This document shows, in pieces, positions 1 through 7,294 of a DNA stretch of 64,000 nucleotides. This DNA comes from Micromonospora sediminicola (GTDB lineage: Bacteria; Actinomycetota; Actinomycetes; Mycobacteriales; Micromonosporaceae), in NCBI RefSeq assembly GCF_900089585.1, contig NZ_FLRH01000004.1:1977001-2041000 (forward strand). The letters run 5' to 3'. The position numbers and the translations under genes are program-made. The first letter of the stretch is position 1. Every line of letters starts with the position of its first letter. The notes beneath the pieces were generated by a model. That model searched no databases. It saw nothing but the letters and a program-made list of their open reading frames with translations, and was not told where the DNA came from.

Positions 1-491
1 CCGATGCCGACGCCGATCGCGGTCTTGAGCTGCGTCGGCACGGACCGGAACACGGCGGTACGCAGCCCGGTGAGCACCAGGATGCCGATCAGCACACCCT
101 CGATGACCACCAGGCCCATCGCGTCCGCCCAGGTCATCTGCGGCGCGATCTCGAAGGCGACCAGCGCGTTCACGCCCAGCCCGGCGGCCAGCGCGATCGG
201 GAACCGGGCCACCACCCCCATCAGGATGGTCATCAGACCGGCCACCAGCGCGGTGGCCGCGGCCAGCGCCGGGATGGCCAGCGTGCGCCCGTCGGCATCC
301 TCCGCGCCGCCGAGGATCAGCGGGTTCAACACCACGATGTACGCCATCGTGAAGAACGTCGCGAACCCGCCCCGGATCTCCCGGCCGGTGGTGGACCGGC
401 GGGCGGAGATCTCGAAGTAGCGGTCGAACGCGTTGCGCGGGTGCGCGGGGTCGGGCGGCGTGCCGTGATCCGGCGGCGGAGCAATGGACAT
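1..491 (-). CDS. NCS2-family purine permease (AzgA-like), 3' part beyond the window
   Basis: The reverse strand from an ATG at 491 encodes the first 163 residues of a polytopic membrane protein that runs off the left edge. The N-terminus (RNAFDRYFEISARRST, then REIRGGFATFFTMAYIVVLNP) is the hallmark of the AzgA branch of NCS2 xanthine/uracil/adenine-guanine permeases, followed by hydrophobic helices with a FPIALAAGLGVNA segment also typical of the family. Family members import purine bases by proton symport at the cytoplasmic membrane. Exact substrate (adenine, guanine, hypoxanthine) cannot be told. It is divergent from the DUF2530 gene at 585. Confidence 0.88.
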   Translation of the reverse strand, partial: MSIAPPPDHGTPPDPAHPRNAFDRYFEISARRSTTGREIRGGFATFFTMAYIVVLNPLILGGAEDADGRTLAIPALAAATALVAGLMTILMGVVARFPIALAAGLGVNALVAFEIAPQMTWADAMGLVVIEGVLIGILVLTGLRTAVFRSVPTQLKTAIGVGI

Positions 492-584
492 CGGGTCCTC
501 ATCGGGTTATCGACCGGGTTTTGTCGCGCGCATCGTCCCAGATCACCCGGCGGGCAGGGAAGGACGATCACGTACGCTGGACCG

Positions 585-845
585 GTGCCCCGAGAGCAGC
601 AGCCGCGGCCCGAGCCGCTCGACCCGCCGATGGTGCCGTTCGCCGTCGCCGGGCTGATCGCCTGGGCGGTGGCCGGCCTGGTGCTGCTGCTCTTCTTCCG
701 CGACTGGCTCACCGCGCACGGCCACCAGAACTGGCTCTGGACCTGCCTCGCCGGTTTCCTGTGGGGCTTTCCCGGGCTGGCCACGATGATGCGGCACGAC
801 GCCAACCGGCGTCGCCGCCGGGCGGCCGCCCAGCCTCAGCGCTGA
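585..845 (+). CDS. DUF2530 small membrane protein
   Basis: 86-residue protein with a proline/glutamate-rich N-terminus, two hydrophobic segments (about residues 18-38 and 50-66, the second containing WTCLAGFLWGFPGLA) and a very basic arginine-rich tail. Length, two-helix layout and the LTAHGHQNW linker match actinobacterial DUF2530; function unknown. The GTG start at 585 is chosen because TACGCT (573-578) lies six bases upstream, a -10 box placed for a leaderless transcript; an upstream in-frame ATG at 441 would run back over the NCS2 gene. Its stop lies 4 bases from the convergent DUF3027 stop. Confidence 0.75.
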   Translation: MPREQQPRPEPLDPPMVPFAVAGLIAWAVAGLVLLLFFRDWLTAHGHQNWLWTCLAGFLWGFPGLATMMRHDANRRRRRAAAQPQR

Positions 846-849
846 CCGG

Positions 850-1692
850 TCAGGGGTGGCCGTACGGCTCCGCCGGCTCGGCCGCCTCCACCGAGCCCGG
901 GGCGCGGCTGACCGACATGGCCTCGACCGCGCTGTCGTCGTAGACCGTGGGCAGCTCGTCGACCGGCGTCTCGGCCGCCGCCTCGACCAGCGTCTCCGAG
1001 TGCGCGCCACAGCCGTGGTCGGCGCTGACCACCCGGCCGTCGTCCGGGGCGAAGAAGTTGCCGCAGGCGCCGAAGGCCAGCCGGAGCGCACCGGCCAGCG
1101 GCAGGTAGAAGCCGCAGGTGCCGCAGCGGGCGGCGGCCGGCGCGGCGGCGGAGATCGGGGCGTCCGGCCCGTGGTCGCCGTCGTACCAGCGCTGGGCGGT
1201 GTCGGCGCGTCCCTCGCGGGACAGCACCCGGGCCCGGCCGAGGCCCAGCTCCCAGGAGGTCTCCTCCACGGCCGGGTCGTCGGAGAGCAGGTAGCCGGGG
1301 GCGAGCCGCTCGTCGTCGGCCGGGGTGGGCAGCAGGTCGCCCGGGCCGAGGTCGCCCGGCTTGAGCCGCTCCTGCCAGGGCAGCCAGCCCGGGGCGAGCA
1401 GCGCGTCGGGGCCGGGCAGCAGCACCGTCTCGCAGATGGTGACGTGCTTGCTGCGCGGCACCCGGGTCACCGTGACGGCCCAGCGCCAGCCGCGGTAGCC
1501 GGCCATCCGGCAGTCGAAGTAGTGGGTGACGAGCCGGTCACCCTCGGCGACGGCCTGGAGGTGGTCGCCGACGTCGGTCGGCTCCACCTCGGTGATGGCG
1601 TCGCGGGCCACCTCGACGGCGGCGGCGCAGGCCTGGTCGAGCCGGGGAGCGCGGGCGGAGGCGGGCCTGGTCACCGGTCCATTGTTCCCCAT
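850..1692 (-). CDS. DUF3027 domain protein
   Basis: 280-residue soluble protein recognisable as the actinobacterial DUF3027 family: an N-terminal helical part, a central block with HYFDCRMAGYRGWRWAVTVTR, a later zinc-ribbon-like RCGTCGFYLPLAG segment, and an acidic tail. Function unknown; the CxxC pair followed by CG and HGCGAHSE suggests a bound metal. ATG at 1692 starts MGNNGPVTRP; a GTG six codons downstream is an alternative. Divergent from the MFS gene at 1780 with about 90 bases between. The plus strand opposite stays open for a long way, an effect of GC bias. Confidence 0.8.
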   Translation of the reverse strand: MGNNGPVTRPASARAPRLDQACAAAVEVARDAITEVEPTDVGDHLQAVAEGDRLVTHYFDCRMAGYRGWRWAVTVTRVPRSKHVTICETVLLPGPDALLAPGWLPWQERLKPGDLGPGDLLPTPADDERLAPGYLLSDDPAVEETSWELGLGRARVLSREGRADTAQRWYDGDHGPDAPISAAAPAAARCGTCGFYLPLAGALRLAFGACGNFFAPDDGRVVSADHGCGAHSETLVEAAAETPVDELPTVYDDSAVEAMSVSRAPGSVEAAEPAEPYGHP

Positions 1693-1779
1693 GCCCGTGG
1701 AACGGTGACAGGCACTCCCCGGAGTCGTTCTCTCCGGGTGATGCGGCGCGCGTGGAGCAGATGGGCGAGGATGGGACAC

Positions 1780-3411
1780 ATGGCGCTGTCCTCCCGCTCC
1801 GGCCGCTCCTTTCTCGGGCGGACCGTCGGCACCGGCATCCGCGCCACCCGGCTGCTGCTGCGGGGCTCGGTGCACGGTGGGCGCTGGATGACCCGCCGGG
1901 CCGGCACCGCCCGAGCCCGCAGCGCCGGCAACGAGGTGGGCATGGTCCGCCTCTTCGACCTGCACGCGCTCTCCTGCGCCGGCGACACGCTGATCGCCAT
2001 CGGCCTGGCCGGGACGATCTTCTTCGACGTACCGCTGGGTGAGGCGCGCAACAAGGTCGCGCTCTACCTGTTGGTGACCATGGTCCCGTTCGCCATGCTC
2101 GCCCCGGTGGTCGGGCCGCTGCTCGACCACTTCCGCCACGGCCGCCGCTACGCCCTGGCCGCGACCATGCTCGGCCGGGCCTTCCTGGCCTGGTTGATCT
2201 CCGACTACATCGGCGGCTTCGGGCTCTACCCGGCCGCGTTCGGGGTGCTCGCGCTCTCCCGCGCCTACGGGGTGGCCCGGTCCGCCGCGGTGCCCCGACT
2301 GCTTCCCGCCGGGCTGGGGCTGTCCCAGGTCGGGGCGCGGGCCAGCGTCTACGGCACGGTGGCCGGCGCGCTGGTGGCCCCGATCGGCCTGGCCGCGTTC
2401 TGGTTCGGGCCGCAGTGGCCGCTGCGGGTCGCCTCGGTGATCTTCCTGATCGGCATGGTGATCTCGCTCCGGCTGCCGCCGAAGGCCGACTCGGAGCCGC
2501 CGGAGCGGCTGCCGCACCCGCTGCGGGCGATGCGCCGCCGCGACGGCGAACGCCCGCTGGGCCGGGGGCGCCCGGCCGGCCGGCTGGTGATCGCCACGCT
2601 GATCGGCGCGGCGGCGTTGCGCGGGCTCTACGGCTTCCTGCTGCTGTTCCTCGCGTTCGCCATCAAGGGCGGCGACCTGACCACCGACTTCTTCGGTCGG
2701 GAGCTGGGTGCGCAGGCCGCGCTGGGCCTGGTCGGCGGCGCGCTCGCGGTGGGCACCTTCCTGGCCACCGCGCTCGGCACCCGGCTGCGCATCCACCGCC
2801 CGACCGCGATCCAGTCCAGCGGCACGATCGTCGTCGCCGGCGTGGCGGTGCTCGCCACGCTCAAGTTCTCGCTGCCGATGGTGGCGCTGCTCTGCCTGGT
2901 GGCCGCGCTGATGAGCGGGATCGCCAAGCTGGCGGTGGACGCCTCGATCCAGGAACGCATCCCGGAGCGGCTGCGGGCCAGTTCCTTCGCGCATTCGGAG
3001 ACCGCGCTGATGCTCGCCTTCGTGGCCGGCGGCGGGCTCGGGCTGGTGCCGTTCACCGGCCTGATCGGCGTGGCGGTCGCCGCCGCCGTGGCCTCGCTGG
3101 TGGCCCTGCGCGGGGTGCTGGTCGCCGGCCGGCTGCGCGGTGAGCACCTGGCCGGCCGGCCGCTGGGCGACGACGAACTGGGCGCCGACGAGCCGGGCGC
3201 CGCGCCGGTCAGCCGCCCCGACGCCCCGGCCCCGACCTCGTTCGACGACCCGGCCCCGACCTCGCCGGCGCCGCAGCGCGTCGAACCGCGACCGGACGAC
3301 GACGAACTCGCGCCGCCCGGATTCCACATCTACCGCCCCTCCTCGTCGGTCGGCGGGCCGGGCACGGCGGAGGACGAGAACCGGCGCGACCCCCGGGGGC
3401 CGGTGGCGTGA
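1780..3411 (+). CDS. MFS-type transporter
   Basis: 543-residue polytopic membrane protein with about 10-12 hydrophobic segments between residues 55 and 470 and a hydrophilic, Pro/Asp/Glu-rich C-terminal tail of about 75 residues. Pattern and motifs (PVVGPLLDHFRHGRRYALA in the first loop region, IQERIPERLRASSFA late) fit major-facilitator proteins; substrate unknown. The start at 1780 has GAGGA eight bases upstream; ATGs at 1741 and 1771 are alternatives. Its stop overlaps the mqnB GTG by 4 bases (GTGA), implying translational coupling; the link with menaquinone synthesis is positional only. Confidence 0.78.
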   Translation: MALSSRSGRSFLGRTVGTGIRATRLLLRGSVHGGRWMTRRAGTARARSAGNEVGMVRLFDLHALSCAGDTLIAIGLAGTIFFDVPLGEARNKVALYLLVTMVPFAMLAPVVGPLLDHFRHGRRYALAATMLGRAFLAWLISDYIGGFGLYPAAFGVLALSRAYGVARSAAVPRLLPAGLGLSQVGARASVYGTVAGALVAPIGLAAFWFGPQWPLRVASVIFLIGMVISLRLPPKADSEPPERLPHPLRAMRRRDGERPLGRGRPAGRLVIATLIGAAALRGLYGFLLLFLAFAIKGGDLTTDFFGRELGAQAALGLVGGALAVGTFLATALGTRLRIHRPTAIQSSGTIVVAGVAVLATLKFSLPMVALLCLVAALMSGIAKLAVDASIQERIPERLRASSFAHSETALMLAFVAGGGLGLVPFTGLIGVAVAAAVASLVALRGVLVAGRLRGEHLAGRPLGDDELGADEPGAAPVSRPDAPAPTSFDDPAPTSPAPQRVEPRPDDDELAPPGFHIYRPSSSVGGPGTAEDENRRDPRGPVA

Positions 3412-4058
3412 CCGGGTTGCTGGTGGTCACGGCGGTGCCCGCCGAGGCCGAGGCGGTCCGCGCCGGCCTCACCGGTGCGACCGTGACGGTGCTGCCGGTC
3501 GGGGTCGGCCCGGCGGTCGCCGGCGCCGCCACCGCACGGGTGCTGGCGCTGGCCGAGGCGGCCGGGCAGCCGTACCGGGCGGTGGTCAGCGCCGGCATCG
3601 CCGGCGGCTTCGTCGGCCGGGTCGCCGTCGGCGGCACCGTGCTGGCCGACCGCAGCGTCGCCGCCGACCTGGGCGCCGAGTCGCCGGCCGGGTTCATCCC
3701 GGTCGAGGACCTGGGCATGCCACCGGAGCTGCTGGGCGGCGGACGCGTCGTGCCCGCCGACCCGGGCCTGCTGGGCGCGCTGCGCGCCGCCCTGCCGGCG
3801 GCCACCGTCGGCACGGTGCTCACGGTCAGCACGGTGACCGGCACCGCCGAGAGCACCGCGGCCCTCGCCGACCGGCACCCCGACGCCGTGGCCGAGGCCA
3901 TGGAGGGGTACGGCGTCGCCGTCGCCGCCGCCCAGGCCGGCGTCCCCTTCGCCGAGCTGCGGACGATCTCGAACCCGGTCGGCCCCCGGGACCGCAGCTC
4001 GTGGCGCATGCGCGAGGCGTTCACCGCGCTCACCACCGCCGCGGCCGCGCTCCGCTGA
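3408..4058 (+). CDS. mqnB: Futalosine hydrolase (MqnB)
   Basis: 216-residue nucleoside-phosphorylase-fold protein. In the futalosine pathway MqnB cleaves futalosine to dehypoxanthine futalosine and hypoxanthine in the cytosol. Visible family features are VVSAGIAGGF (residues 60-69), VLADRSVAADLGAES, and the late acidic MEGYGVAVAAA segment that in this superfamily contacts the ribose. Length is normal (about 210-230). GTG start overlaps the upstream MFS stop by 4 bases. The 3' end overlaps the convergent HTH-GNAT gene by 29 bases. mqnD lies 1.4 kb downstream on the same strand, supporting the assignment. Confidence 0.87.
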   Translation: MTGLLVVTAVPAEAEAVRAGLTGATVTVLPVGVGPAVAGAATARVLALAEAAGQPYRAVVSAGIAGGFVGRVAVGGTVLADRSVAADLGAESPAGFIPVEDLGMPPELLGGGRVVPADPGLLGALRAALPAATVGTVLTVSTVTGTAESTAALADRHPDAVAEAMEGYGVAVAAAQAGVPFAELRTISNPVGPRDRSSWRMREAFTALTTAAAALR

Positions 4059-4902
4059 CCGACGCCTCGAACCGCATAGCAGCCGGCCGGCTCGCCTCGA
4101 TGCCGAAGCCGCACGCGTGCAGGAAACTGATTCCCGGCTGTTCGGTGAGCGCACGGACGCGGACCGGGCCGAGCGCCTCCAGCAACGTCTGCACGAGGCG
4201 CCGCCCGATGCCCAACCGTCGGTACCGGGCCAGGATCAGCACGCCGTCCAGGACGGCTTCCCGCTCCTCCGCGCGCTCGCCGTCGCCCCACCGCAGGTGA
4301 GGGCTCTCCTCGTGCGCCCGCAGCTCACCGATCAGCTCACCGCCGCGAAGCTCGGCGACGAAACGCCAGGCCGTCGCCGGCACGGTCGGGCCGGTGACCC
4401 GCCGTACCGTCACCGATCGCCGGACCGCCTCGCGCTCCCGACGCTCGTCGCGGTAGTCCCGGTTCAACCGATAGGTCGCCGGCGGCAGGGGCAACGGGTA
4501 CAGCCGAGCCGGCAGCGAATACCACTCGGCCCACCACGCGCCCGGCCAGTCCCGGGGCTCGTGCACCTCCCAGACGTCGAGGTGTGCGGGATAGCGACGA
4601 CCCGCCCGGTCCCGCATGTCGTCGTGCGGCACCGGCGCGGTCGGTTGCTCCGCCGCGGTCGGTTGCTCCGCCGCCGACGGCTCGACATCGACCCGCATCC
4701 GGCCGCCGGTCGCGCGGACCAGACGCTCGACCGTCCGGTAGCGGGGATCCGGGGCCCGACCCGACTCGATGCGGGCGACTGCCGGCTGGGGCACCCCCGC
4801 CCGGGCGGCCAGCTCCCGCTGGCTGAGGTCGGCCCGCCGCCGCAGCCTGCGGAGCAGATCGCCCAGGTCGGTGCCGCGCGAGGACGGGGTCGACTCAGCC
4901 AC
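4030..4902 (-). CDS. XRE-type HTH fused to GNAT acetyltransferase
   Basis: 290-residue two-domain protein. Residues about 12-65 form an XRE helix-turn-helix (LSQRELAARAGVPQPAVARIES). After an Ala/Glu/Pro linker, residues about 105-285 form a GNAT domain with the acetyl-CoA loop RYRRLGIGRRLVQ and a C-terminal FLHACGF segment. Acceptor unknown; the HTH suggests DNA binding, perhaps autoregulation. The GTG start at 4902 gives VAESTPSS; no strong ribosome site is seen. The 3' end overlaps mqnB by 29 bases on the opposite strand. Confidence 0.72.
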   Translation of the reverse strand: MAESTPSSRGTDLGDLLRRLRRRADLSQRELAARAGVPQPAVARIESGRAPDPRYRTVERLVRATGGRMRVDVEPSAAEQPTAAEQPTAPVPHDDMRDRAGRRYPAHLDVWEVHEPRDWPGAWWAEWYSLPARLYPLPLPPATYRLNRDYRDERREREAVRRSVTVRRVTGPTVPATAWRFVAELRGGELIGELRAHEESPHLRWGDGERAEEREAVLDGVLILARYRRLGIGRRLVQTLLEALGPVRVRALTEQPGISFLHACGFGIEASRPAAMRFEASVSGARPRRW

Positions 4903-4953
4903 ACCGGTAGCGTGCCGGCGACGGACGGTACTTCTCAACAGCCGCCCTCCACC

Positions 4954-5004
4954 TGTGGATAACCCTGTGGACATCCGCCTGCGGGCGGCGGCATGTGTGG
5001 ACAA
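4954..5004 (+). promoter_or_regulatory. Cluster of three DnaA-box-like 9-mers
   Basis: Three same-orientation 9-mers lie within 51 bases: TGTGGATAA (4954-4962), TGTGGACAT (4966-4974) and TGTGGACAA (4996-5004). The first is the reverse complement of the classical DnaA box TTATCCACA and the third of the actinobacterial form TTGTCCACA; the second has one change. They sit in the 525-base gap before mqnD. No dnaA, dnaN or gyr gene is in the window, so this is not recognisably oriC; DnaA titration or regulation of a flanking gene is possible. Confidence 0.5.
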
Positions 5005-5070
5005 CGAGCGCCTTTGGAGCTGAGTCGTCGGTGATATCGCCGGCCCCGCCCACGTTCCGGAACCACGGGC

Positions 5071-5165
5071 GGACCGACACCACGGGCAGACCGACACCAC
5101 GGGCGGTCGGCAGCAGGGCGGTTGGGCCGGGGCCGTCCCAGCGCGGAAGGCCGTCCCAGCGCGAA
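5071..5165. repeat. Two short tandem repeats in the gap upstream of mqnD
   Basis: Two copies of a 17-base unit with core GACCGACACCACGGGC (5071-5087, 5088-5104), preceded by a partial copy (5061-5070), then two copies of an 18-base unit beginning GGCCGTCCCAGCGCG (5131-5148, 5149-5165) with a decayed third. The gap 4903-5427 holds these, the DnaA-like boxes and the mqnD promoter; I see no gene in it. Confidence 0.6.
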
Positions 5166-5427
5166 GGGGCGTCCCGGCACGGCGGTCGCTCCCGTGCTGG
5201 CGCCGGTGCGGGGTGAGGCGCTGTGAGTCGTTTCTGATATCAGCTCGAAAGGCGTGCCAGCGATGACCGTCTTCGCCGGCCCGTGCCAGGTCTTGCCACC
5301 CGGCCGGCGGCGGGACCAGGTCGACGCGCCGCCCCCAGCGGAACAGCGTCTCGACCGCCGCGCGGTGACGTTTCACACCCGCGGCCGGGCTATGGGGCAC
5401 GGCGGTGGCCGGGGTTACGGTGGGGGC

Positions 5428-6258
5428 GTGGCGCTCTCCCTGGCGATCTCCCCCTGCCCCAACGACACGTTCGTCTTCGACGCGCTGGTGCACGGCCGGG
5501 TGCCGGGCGCACCGCCGGTCGAGGTGACCTACGCGGACGTGGACGTCACCAACACGGCCGCCGAGCGGGGAGCGTTCGACCTGGTGAAGGTCAGCTACGC
5601 GGCGCTGCCGTGGCTGCTCGACGACTACCACCTGCTGCCCTGCGGGGGCGCGCTCGGCCGGGGCTGCGGGCCGCTCGTGCTGACCCGGGGCGACCGGGCC
5701 GACCTGTCCGGCGCGACAGTCGCGGTGCCCGGTGAGCGGACCACGGCGTACCTGCTGTTCCGGCTCTGGGCTGCGGACCAGGCGCCGGCGCGGATCGAGG
5801 TGGTGCCGTTCCACGAGATCATGCCGGGCGTGGCCGCGGGCCGGTACGACGCCGGGCTGGTGATCCACGAGGCGCGCTTCACCTACCCGCGCCACGGGCT
5901 GACCGCCCTGGTCGACCTGGGTGAGTGGTGGGAGGGCGACACCGGCCTGCCGATCCCGCTCGGCGCGATCCTGGCCCGCCGCGGCGCGGTGGACCCGGTC
6001 GAGGCCGCCGCCTGGATCCGCGAGTCGGTGCGGCAGGCCTGGGCCGACCCCGAGGCCAGCCGCGAGTACGTCCTCGCGCACGCGCAGGAGATGGAGCCCG
6101 ACGTGGTGGACCGGCACATCGGCCTCTACGTCAACGAGTTCACCGCCGACCTGGGTGAGGCCGGCTTCGCCGCCGTGGAGGCGCTGCTGGGCCGGGCCGC
6201 CGACGCCGGGCTCGTCCCTCAGACCTCCAGCTCGCGCGCCACCGCGTGGACCAGCTGA
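5428..6258 (+). CDS. mqnD: 1,4-dihydroxy-6-naphthoate synthase (MqnD)
   Basis: 276-residue periplasmic-binding-protein-fold enzyme of the futalosine route to menaquinone; MqnD converts cyclic dehypoxanthine futalosine to 1,4-dihydroxy-6-naphthoate in the cytosol. Diagnostic motifs: ISPCPNDTFVFDAL at the N-terminus, the DVDVTN segment, VPGERTTAYLLFRLW, and AGLVIHEARFTY. Length is normal. The GTG at 5428 is chosen because the conserved motif begins six residues later and TACGGT (5416-5421) precedes it by six bases, a leaderless arrangement; an upstream ATG at 5254 would add 58 low-complexity residues. Overlaps the convergent cold-shock gene by 40 bases at the 3' end. Confidence 0.88.
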   Translation: MALSLAISPCPNDTFVFDALVHGRVPGAPPVEVTYADVDVTNTAAERGAFDLVKVSYAALPWLLDDYHLLPCGGALGRGCGPLVLTRGDRADLSGATVAVPGERTTAYLLFRLWAADQAPARIEVVPFHEIMPGVAAGRYDAGLVIHEARFTYPRHGLTALVDLGEWWEGDTGLPIPLGAILARRGAVDPVEAAAWIRESVRQAWADPEASREYVLAHAQEMEPDVVDRHIGLYVNEFTADLGEAGFAAVEALLGRAADAGLVPQTSSSRATAWTS

Positions 6259-6605
6259 GCGATCTTCTGCGCGGTCCGGCGATCCGGGAAGCGGCCCCGG
6301 CGCAGGTCCGGCTGGACCTTCGCCTCCAGCACCTTGATCATGTCTTCGACCAGGCCGTGCAGCTCCTCGGCCGGTCGCCGGCGCAGCTCCGCCACGGACG
6401 GCGGCGCCTCCAGCAGCTTGACCCCCATCGCCTGGGCGCCCCGCCGGCTGTCCACCACGCTGAAATCGACCCGCTGACCACCCTTCAGGTCGGCGACACC
6501 CGCCGGTAGCGCGCCCTTCGGCAGGAACACGTCGCCACCCTCGTCACTGGTGACGAACCCGTATCCCTTGGCCGCGTCGTACCACTTCACTCGACCCGTC
6601 GGCAC
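6219..6605 (-). CDS. Cold-shock-domain protein with C-terminal extension
   Basis: 128-residue protein. Residues 1-65 are a cold-shock OB fold with RNP1 KGYGFV and an RNP2 position reading DVFLPK rather than the usual DVFVH; this variant and the roughly 60-residue helical extension (PAEELHGLVEDMIKVLEAK...) mark a conserved actinobacterial subgroup longer than CspA (about 67 residues). Expected to bind single-stranded RNA or DNA. GTG start. The last 40 bases lie inside the 3' end of mqnD on the other strand. Confidence 0.85.
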   Translation of the reverse strand: MPTGRVKWYDAAKGYGFVTSDEGGDVFLPKGALPAGVADLKGGQRVDFSVVDSRRGAQAMGVKLLEAPPSVAELRRRPAEELHGLVEDMIKVLEAKVQPDLRRGRFPDRRTAQKIAQLVHAVARELEV

Positions 6606-6633
6606 CTGTCGAACCCCGCTCCACTCGAACCGT

Positions 6634-7257
6634 CTACCCCTCCAAGGCTAGCCCGATGATCCGGTCGACCGCCGCCGGGAATTCGGCGAGATCATCCAGC
6701 ACCACCTCCGCGCCGGCGGCGCTCAGCTCGTCCGGCGTGCAGTGGCCGGTCGCCACCGCCACGCCGGGGATCCCGGCCGCCCGCGCCGCGGCCATGTCGG
6801 CCACGTGGTCGCCCACGTAGAGCGTCGCCCCGTGCTCGCGCAACGCGGTCGCCTTCTGCTCGGCGAACAGGTCGCCGGCCAGCTCGTCGACCGGCAGGCC
6901 GAGGTGGTCCAGGTGCAGCTGCGCCAGCCGCCCGATCTTGGCCGTCACCACCATCGTCCGCCCGCCGCGCGCGTGCACCGCCCGCAGGGCCGCCGCCGCG
7001 CCCGGCATCGGCACGGTCGGCGTGATCGCGTACGCGGGGTAGAGCTCCCGGTAGAGCGTCACCGCCTCCTCGACCCGCTCCGGTGGGAACCAGTACGCCA
7101 GTTCGGTGCGCAACGGCGGACCCAGCCGGGAGACGGCCAGCTCCTCGTCGACCGGCACGCCGGTGCGCGCGGTCAGCGCCCGGAAGGCCGCGGCGATGCC
7201 GGGGCGGGAGTCGACCAGGGTCATGTCGAGGTCGAAGCCGACCATCAGCGGAGACAT
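6634..7257 (-). CDS. HAD-superfamily phosphatase (phosphoglycolate phosphatase-like)
   Basis: 207-residue HAD hydrolase: motif I FDLDMTLVDS near the N-terminus, cap domain, motif II in MVVTAKI (Thr), motif III lysine in FAEQKATAL, and motif IV YVGDHVADMAAARAAG. The Asp nucleophile and acid/base Asp are both present, so it should be an active phosphatase; substrate unknown. An internal ATG at 7245 is an alternative start. It lies 38 bases from and divergent to the helicase-partner gene. Confidence 0.82.
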   Translation of the reverse strand: MSPLMVGFDLDMTLVDSRPGIAAAFRALTARTGVPVDEELAVSRLGPPLRTELAYWFPPERVEEAVTLYRELYPAYAITPTVPMPGAAAALRAVHARGGRTMVVTAKIGRLAQLHLDHLGLPVDELAGDLFAEQKATALREHGATLYVGDHVADMAAARAAGIPGVAVATGHCTPDELSAAGAEVVLDDLAEFPAAVDRIIGLALEG

Positions 7258-7294
7258 GCCGAGAACCTACCCAGCGGGCTAGCGTGGTACGACG

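Noticed and set aside
850..3327. Very long minus-strand frame opposite the MFS gene
   Set aside because: Low-complexity Arg/Gly/His-rich translation typical of GC-bias shadow; only the part after 1692 is the DUF3027 protein.
4954..5004. Chromosomal origin of replication
   Set aside because: Only three boxes, no AT-rich unwinding region, and no dnaA/dnaN/gyrB nearby.
5071..5165. CRISPR array
   Set aside because: Units of 17-18 bases are directly adjacent without spacers, and no cas genes are present; they are simple tandem repeats.
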